Positions 59,609 to 64,000 of a stretch of DNA of 64,000 bases are shown one piece after another. The stretch covers positions 1,922,001-1,986,000 of the forward strand of contig JANBVO010000001.1 in NCBI GenBank assembly GCA_030052745.1, written 5' to 3'. The DNA is from Pleurostoma richardsiae. Taxonomy: Eukaryota; Ascomycota; Sordariomycetes; Calosphaeriales; Pleurostomataceae. The position numbers and the translations under genes were made by a program. Positions within the stretch are counted from its first letter, which is position 1; each line of letters begins with the position of its first letter. Below the pieces are notes generated by a model. That model was not told the DNA's origin, made no database searches, and worked only from the letters and a program-made list of their open reading frames with translations.

Positions 59609-62600
59609 CTTGTGAGCCTTTCCAAGATCCGTAATGGTCAGGACGGAGCTTGGAGAGGTAATGACAAGAGGTATGGCGAGATAATATCTATACTAGTTAT
59701 TGCGACGACATTGCTGACCTAGCCTGTTGAGTCGAGGTTTTCGAGGTATTCGAGTTCGGGAGGTGCTGTGGGTTTGGCGTCTAAGTGGAATGAATGAGGC
59801 TGTGCAAATCAATGCTGGCCGTCGAAGGAGAACTGTCGGAAGACTTGCGAGACGCTCTCGAGATCGGGTGAGGCGGGCAACGAGAAATGCGCTCTCCTCT
59901 TGCTCGCTGTTGCGTATAAGCGGTTGAGCTAAGCCTTCGTCACGGCAGAAGCGACGAGACGTCGACGAATGATGAAGCTCTCGACGTGCACAGGATAACT
60001 CGCAGCCTGCATTGGGCGAGATAGTAGACCAGTCTCGAGCTCCGAGTTAACGGGATGCGATGCACCAGACAGTCCCAGGTCCGTCTGATACAAGAGGACC
60101 TTTTGGATGAAGAACGGCAGCCTTCGAGACCGGCGACGGGGAGAACCGAAGAAGGGACGACAGGACGGCAATGAGCGAAAAGCTTCGAGCTCGAGGACCT
60201 GCCCCCGGTACAGAGAGAATGCTGGATGATCTACGTAAACAAAGTTTCGTTATGTTTCTCGGATTCCGTGTCTCTCTCGAGAGGTGCGAGAGGGGAAACA
60301 GAGGCGTCCTGCGATCTGAGGGAGTCGGCGTCGCAGGTTGGGGGCTCTAGCGGACTCGGGCAGCGGTGTCGTCGTATCCACGTCGTGTCGTGCGTAGCTG
60401 CTCGGCGGACCCAGTATTAACGGACAGGATATAGGGGGGATGCGTTGCGTTTCGTGATAATTAGAGAATCCTCGCTCCGTTGGAGTTGAGGCTTCGAACA
60501 CGTCCCAGACGAGAGATGCAAGCAATCACGGAGCACAGCAAGTGCAAGCACGATGGAGAGCAGAGAGAGAGGGAACAGAGAGAAAACACACAACCACGCG
60601 AACAGTCGGCGAGACAGAGAAGCACAGAGGTCTCACCCATGTCAAGCAAAGTCAAGCAAAGTCACTCACGAGCCTGGGGGAGGCGCTTTGGCCGGAGAGC
60701 GGAGCGACTCGAGTGACTTCGTGTGAGCGGTCGGATATCCATTGGAACCCAAGGTACCTCCACCACCTGAGAGGCAAGGTAGCACAGTCCCGCAGAGAGA
60801 CCAGGGGTCGCCAGGAACAGGCAGGGACAAGGGTGATTTGGCGAATGGGAGGCGCAGAATGTGTCCGGGCAAGGGAGCCGGGGCCCCGCCCGAGTAGCTC
60901 GTTCTAGCAGCTACACCTTGCGCTATGATGGCTGGCGGTGGAGCTGAGGTACCGGGCCTTGCAGGGTACAATGCAGGGTTCCCGGTGGCTGGGATGATCT
61001 TGGCCGCGAAAAAAGGGGGAAGGAGCAAACGGTCGGCGCTCACTGGCTGCCGCCGAAGCAGACATGGAACCCAACTAGGTAGGTAAGGTACTTTACACTC
61101 TGCAGGTGTTTAACAGAACACGAGAGCAAAGAGCAAACGGCCAAACATCCAGTTACACAGCTGCCGATGAATGTGGGAGCACAAATCCAGGCACAAAATA
61201 ACTAAGGCGCCACAGCAGAAGCAACAGCAACACGAGCATTCCTCCCAGCGGGTTTGTTGCGCAGCACGGCGCCAGTCATGATCGTAATGCCTGGGAGGGG
61301 GGAAGGACGAGGGCGCAGCAGTCGGAGAACGATGCGAATCACTCCCTCTAGCACCGGCGTTTCTTCAGCAAGACACACACCACTATCGCCGAGTCCTGTG
61401 CCACGGGTGGAGAGACAGCACAAAGTCAGACAGTAGCGCCGCTTGCACAAGTCCACTCGCCGGCGGGCATCAGCTCATCTACGGGCGGCCGGGGATGGGC
61501 GATGCGCTCTGGTGATGATTTGACGAGGAGGCCACTAGGTGAAATTGTGCAACAGAGCGCTGACCGGGGGGCCGCTCTCCAGAGTCCAGGGTCTCCACTG
61601 CGGTGCTGCGCTGCCCCAAGATGCCAATCTTTCTGAAACGCGAGACCTGTGCGGGTGCAGCCCCTGAGCTAAGGCAAGCGAGAAAGGCGAAGACGAGAAA
61701 GAACATCTCGGAAAAGGCAAAAGCCCAGAAGTAAAAGTCCATGCTGTATCAACTCATTGGTCAGATGCGTCACGGCCCACGCATTCCTCTCCACGGTCCG
61801 GATACCTTGACAAGACGGAATTGCAGTCGTGAAGCATGATGGATATTGCGGCTCTTCGGCACGCGAAGCAATAAATCATAGCTAACGGAGCTGAGATATG
61901 GGAAGACTGATAGATGGCTGGGGCGCATTCTGCGGGAAAGACAATTCTTCTCGCAGCCCCGTCCTGCGGCTTGCGCGGGCATGCATGTCTCAGGTCGTTG
62001 AGGAGAAAAGTCCCGACTCACCCACATTGGGCAAGCCTGTGATGAGGTAACAGTCCATCGAGACCGGGGCCGGTGCTCCGGACCGAACTACGGGGAGGAC
62101 GGCGCGGAACCTCAAGTGCCTCATCTGGATCACGCGGAGAGAACACTGCACCACCCTAAGCAGCAACATCACATCCGAATGAACCGAACCCCAGATCCGC
62201 CGTCGCTGATGTTGTCTCCCTTGCGTGACCCTCAGCCCCTTGCAGCTGTCCAACAGTACAATGTGTAACGTCATTTAGCATTGTACTACCGGCGTGCGAT
62301 GTTAGCGACTCACGCACCAACACAACTAGCGACGCCATGCTAGACGTTGGTACAACGTGTGTCTAGACCATCTAGAGTCCAGATTCCGCACTGAAAGCCA
62401 CACTGTAGCATCTTGGTGACCGAAGGTGGCCGCCACGGCACTTGGAGAGCCGCCGAGTGCCTTATTCCTACACCAGCCCTCCCTTTCTGCTCGTCCTGCG
62501 GCCCGTGTGAGGGCCTGCAAGAACGCTAAACTACTGCACTTTCCAGAGTCAAGGTGGCATCATCATGCAGGTCTTTGTGACAGAGGAGTAGATGCATGCG

Positions 62601-63766
62601 GTATCACGATATTCTAAGCGAGCTTCATCTGGGCTGGGTGATGTAATGCCGCAGAGCCGGCGATCGATATTGGAAGGAGGGAAAGCCCGGCGGCTCATGG
62701 GAAAGGGAACGAAGTAATTCCTCAACTCTAAAATTGGAACACTGAGAGCGTATGCGAGATCGTGAAATGCAATCTGCCAGTCTAAGCAAGCCCGTCAGTT
62801 TTCCTGTGGCCTATCGTCACCTTGGCCTACGCTGTCCCAGATCTGCCGGCAGATCTGCCCCCAGCCAGTCGATCACCGCCTGGTGTGGCCTGTAAGCGCC
62901 CTTGACGAAAGCCGGCGAGACAAAATAGACTCACGCCCGCGAATCGCCAGGCCGGAGCATCTAGGACCCCGTGATGCTAATCTCGCGCCGGGCGAAGTGT
63001 AGGGTAGCGCGCGGCATCCGGACCACGGCGCTTCGGGAGGCTGATTGGTCGACAGCTGCTAACTTCGTCAACGCTGAGGAAGATGATCTGGGCTGGACAC
63101 CAACATAGTAATCTCGAAATGGGGGTCGCACAATTGATGATCTGAGGCGAAGTAATATAAGTCACAGTGGCACACAAGCATGTCAGCGTCAGATCTATTC
63201 CCCTTCGATGAAGCACACGGCGCGAAATATTGGTTTCAGGCGTCGCTCGTGACCGTCTCCAAGCAGCAGACAGTCTAATGACTACGGCTCACACAGAAAT
63301 CATTACGGACGGCGAAATGGAGTTTGGAGAGTCACAGGTGACGATCAGGATGCGAATCCCGATTCGTTCCTCTTCCTTTAGGTATTTCATTCCTCGCCAT
63401 CTGGCTCAGTCATGGCGGCCATCTGCTCTTCTCCCTATCTGATGGATGATGCTCCCTTCCCCTTGTCCACAAATAACCTTCACAACGCTGACCTCCCCTA
63501 AACCCTGGCAATTTCGTGACTTTCATCCTGTATATACGCGCCGTGCGCTCAATGAGTAAAAGCAGCAAAGCCTTCCCCTTAACTCCTGGTTCCTGTGACG
63601 TTCCTGATGCATGCTTTCCTTGAGTTGTTTTCCAGTACAAGTTCCTCTCCTCCAACAGGCCAGGGGCCCTCGAGTCATGTTTCTTGATGGTACAATCCTC
63701 CGCAGATAACCACCATGGGTATCACCCACTCCGTGTTGTGGGTGGTAGGTCATCGCTGACGGGTGC
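59609..63766. other. Long intergenic region, no supported gene
   Basis: About 4.2 kb covering the promoter of the kelch-like membrane protein gene and the 3' flank of MEX67. Purine-rich patches occur near 60540-60610 and AGGTA-type words at 60748-60780 and 61073-61095. Some intron-like signals and a Phe-rich frame occur on the minus strand at 61479-61742, but no recognisable protein results. Confidence 0.45.
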
Positions 63767-64000
63767 TCATGCACCGAACTTGAATGCAGCGGGGGGCAAT
63801 TCAGCCTGTGTGGTCGTTAGCACTCTTTATCTTTGTCGAATGTCACGAGGGAAAACCAACCCTTTTCTCTTCAAAAATGATCAATGCCTGATCAAAGTTC
63901 CAGTTCACACCCTCCAGGCACATCTTGGAGTATTCGAGCGTCATGTTGGTGCGGTTTGAGAGCTCCACGATCATCTGCTGTTTCTGTTCCTCCTCCGAAA
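63767..64000 (-). CDS. MEX67: mRNA export factor MEX67/NXF1, C-terminal TAP-C part (partial, runs off right edge)
   Basis: Exons 63861-64000 (continuing past the edge) and 63767-63805; the intron has a GTTGGT donor and a CACAG acceptor. The joined C-terminus contains SEEEQKQQMIVELSNRTN, MTLEYSKMCLEGVNWNFDQA and the ending AELPPAAFKFGA. This is the TAP-C/UBA-like domain that closes Mex67 and NXF1 proteins and binds FG repeats of nucleoporins during mRNA export. Only the last 60 or so residues are visible. The 13-codon last exon is confirmed by the family's conserved LPPEAF-like ending. Confidence 0.88.

Noticed and set aside
61479-62310. Phe-rich hydrophobic frame and intron-like signals on the minus strand
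   Set aside because: Signals could be chained into a small multi-exon gene, but the protein matches nothing I know and the Phe run mirrors an A-rich stretch on the other strand.

Overview
This window is nuclear DNA from a filamentous ascomycete (Pezizomycotina), most probably a Sordariomycete. The evidence is many genes broken by short (about 40-170 bp) introns with GTRNGY donors, CTRAC-type branch points and YAG acceptors; compact, mixed-strand gene order; and family members typical of this group (a NUC-1-type bHLH regulator, palC, a Zn2Cys6 regulator, small secreted proteins). I cannot name the species. Gene models below were assembled by hand from reading frames and splice signals; there is no RNA evidence.

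Layout, left to right. 1-2820: end of a VPS71-type HIT-finger gene (+) and a six-cysteine small secreted protein (-). 2821-10211: three minus-strand genes: a WLM-domain (Wss1-like) metalloprotease, a KEL3/KLHDC4-like kelch protein and an M1 aminopeptidase. 12759-16544: enolase (+) with a probable 5'-UTR intron, then a secreted SGNH/GDSL hydrolase (+). 16866-21810: ribosome-biogenesis factor ERB1 (-), divergent from a Zn2Cys6 regulator with an AT-hook-like motif (+). 21811-25636: a gene-poor stretch with a large imperfect inverted repeat and one weak spliced small-ORF candidate. 25637-35121: cargo receptor ERV29/SURF4 (-), a membrane-anchored cupredoxin-like surface protein (-) and the glucosyltransferase ALG6 (-). 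35686-40143: palC (+) converging on an RBR-type E3 ubiquitin ligase (-). 41008-44161: an aldo/keto reductase (-) and a fumarylacetoacetate-hydrolase-fold enzyme ending in AKL (-). 44590-50828: SDHAF1 (+), a long unrecognised disordered protein (+) and a secreted OBAP/DUF1264 protein (+). 51707-59608: NUC-1-like bHLH regulator (-) and a single-pass kelch-like membrane protein (-). 63767-64000: the C-terminal end of mRNA export factor MEX67 (-).

The content is mostly housekeeping: glycolysis, ribosome assembly, N-glycan assembly, ER export, mRNA export, chromatin remodelling and succinate dehydrogenase assembly. Environmental sensing genes (palC for pH, nuc-1 for phosphate) and secreted or surface proteins are interspersed. 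I see no biosynthetic gene cluster, CRISPR, rRNA, tRNA, transposase, reverse transcriptase or LTR element. The least ordinary signals are the inverted repeat near 24.98 kb, the secreted OBAP protein, the probable alternative C-terminus of the cupredoxin protein, the very small exons of SDHAF1 and the FAH-fold gene, and recurring short palindromic motifs confined to spacers.
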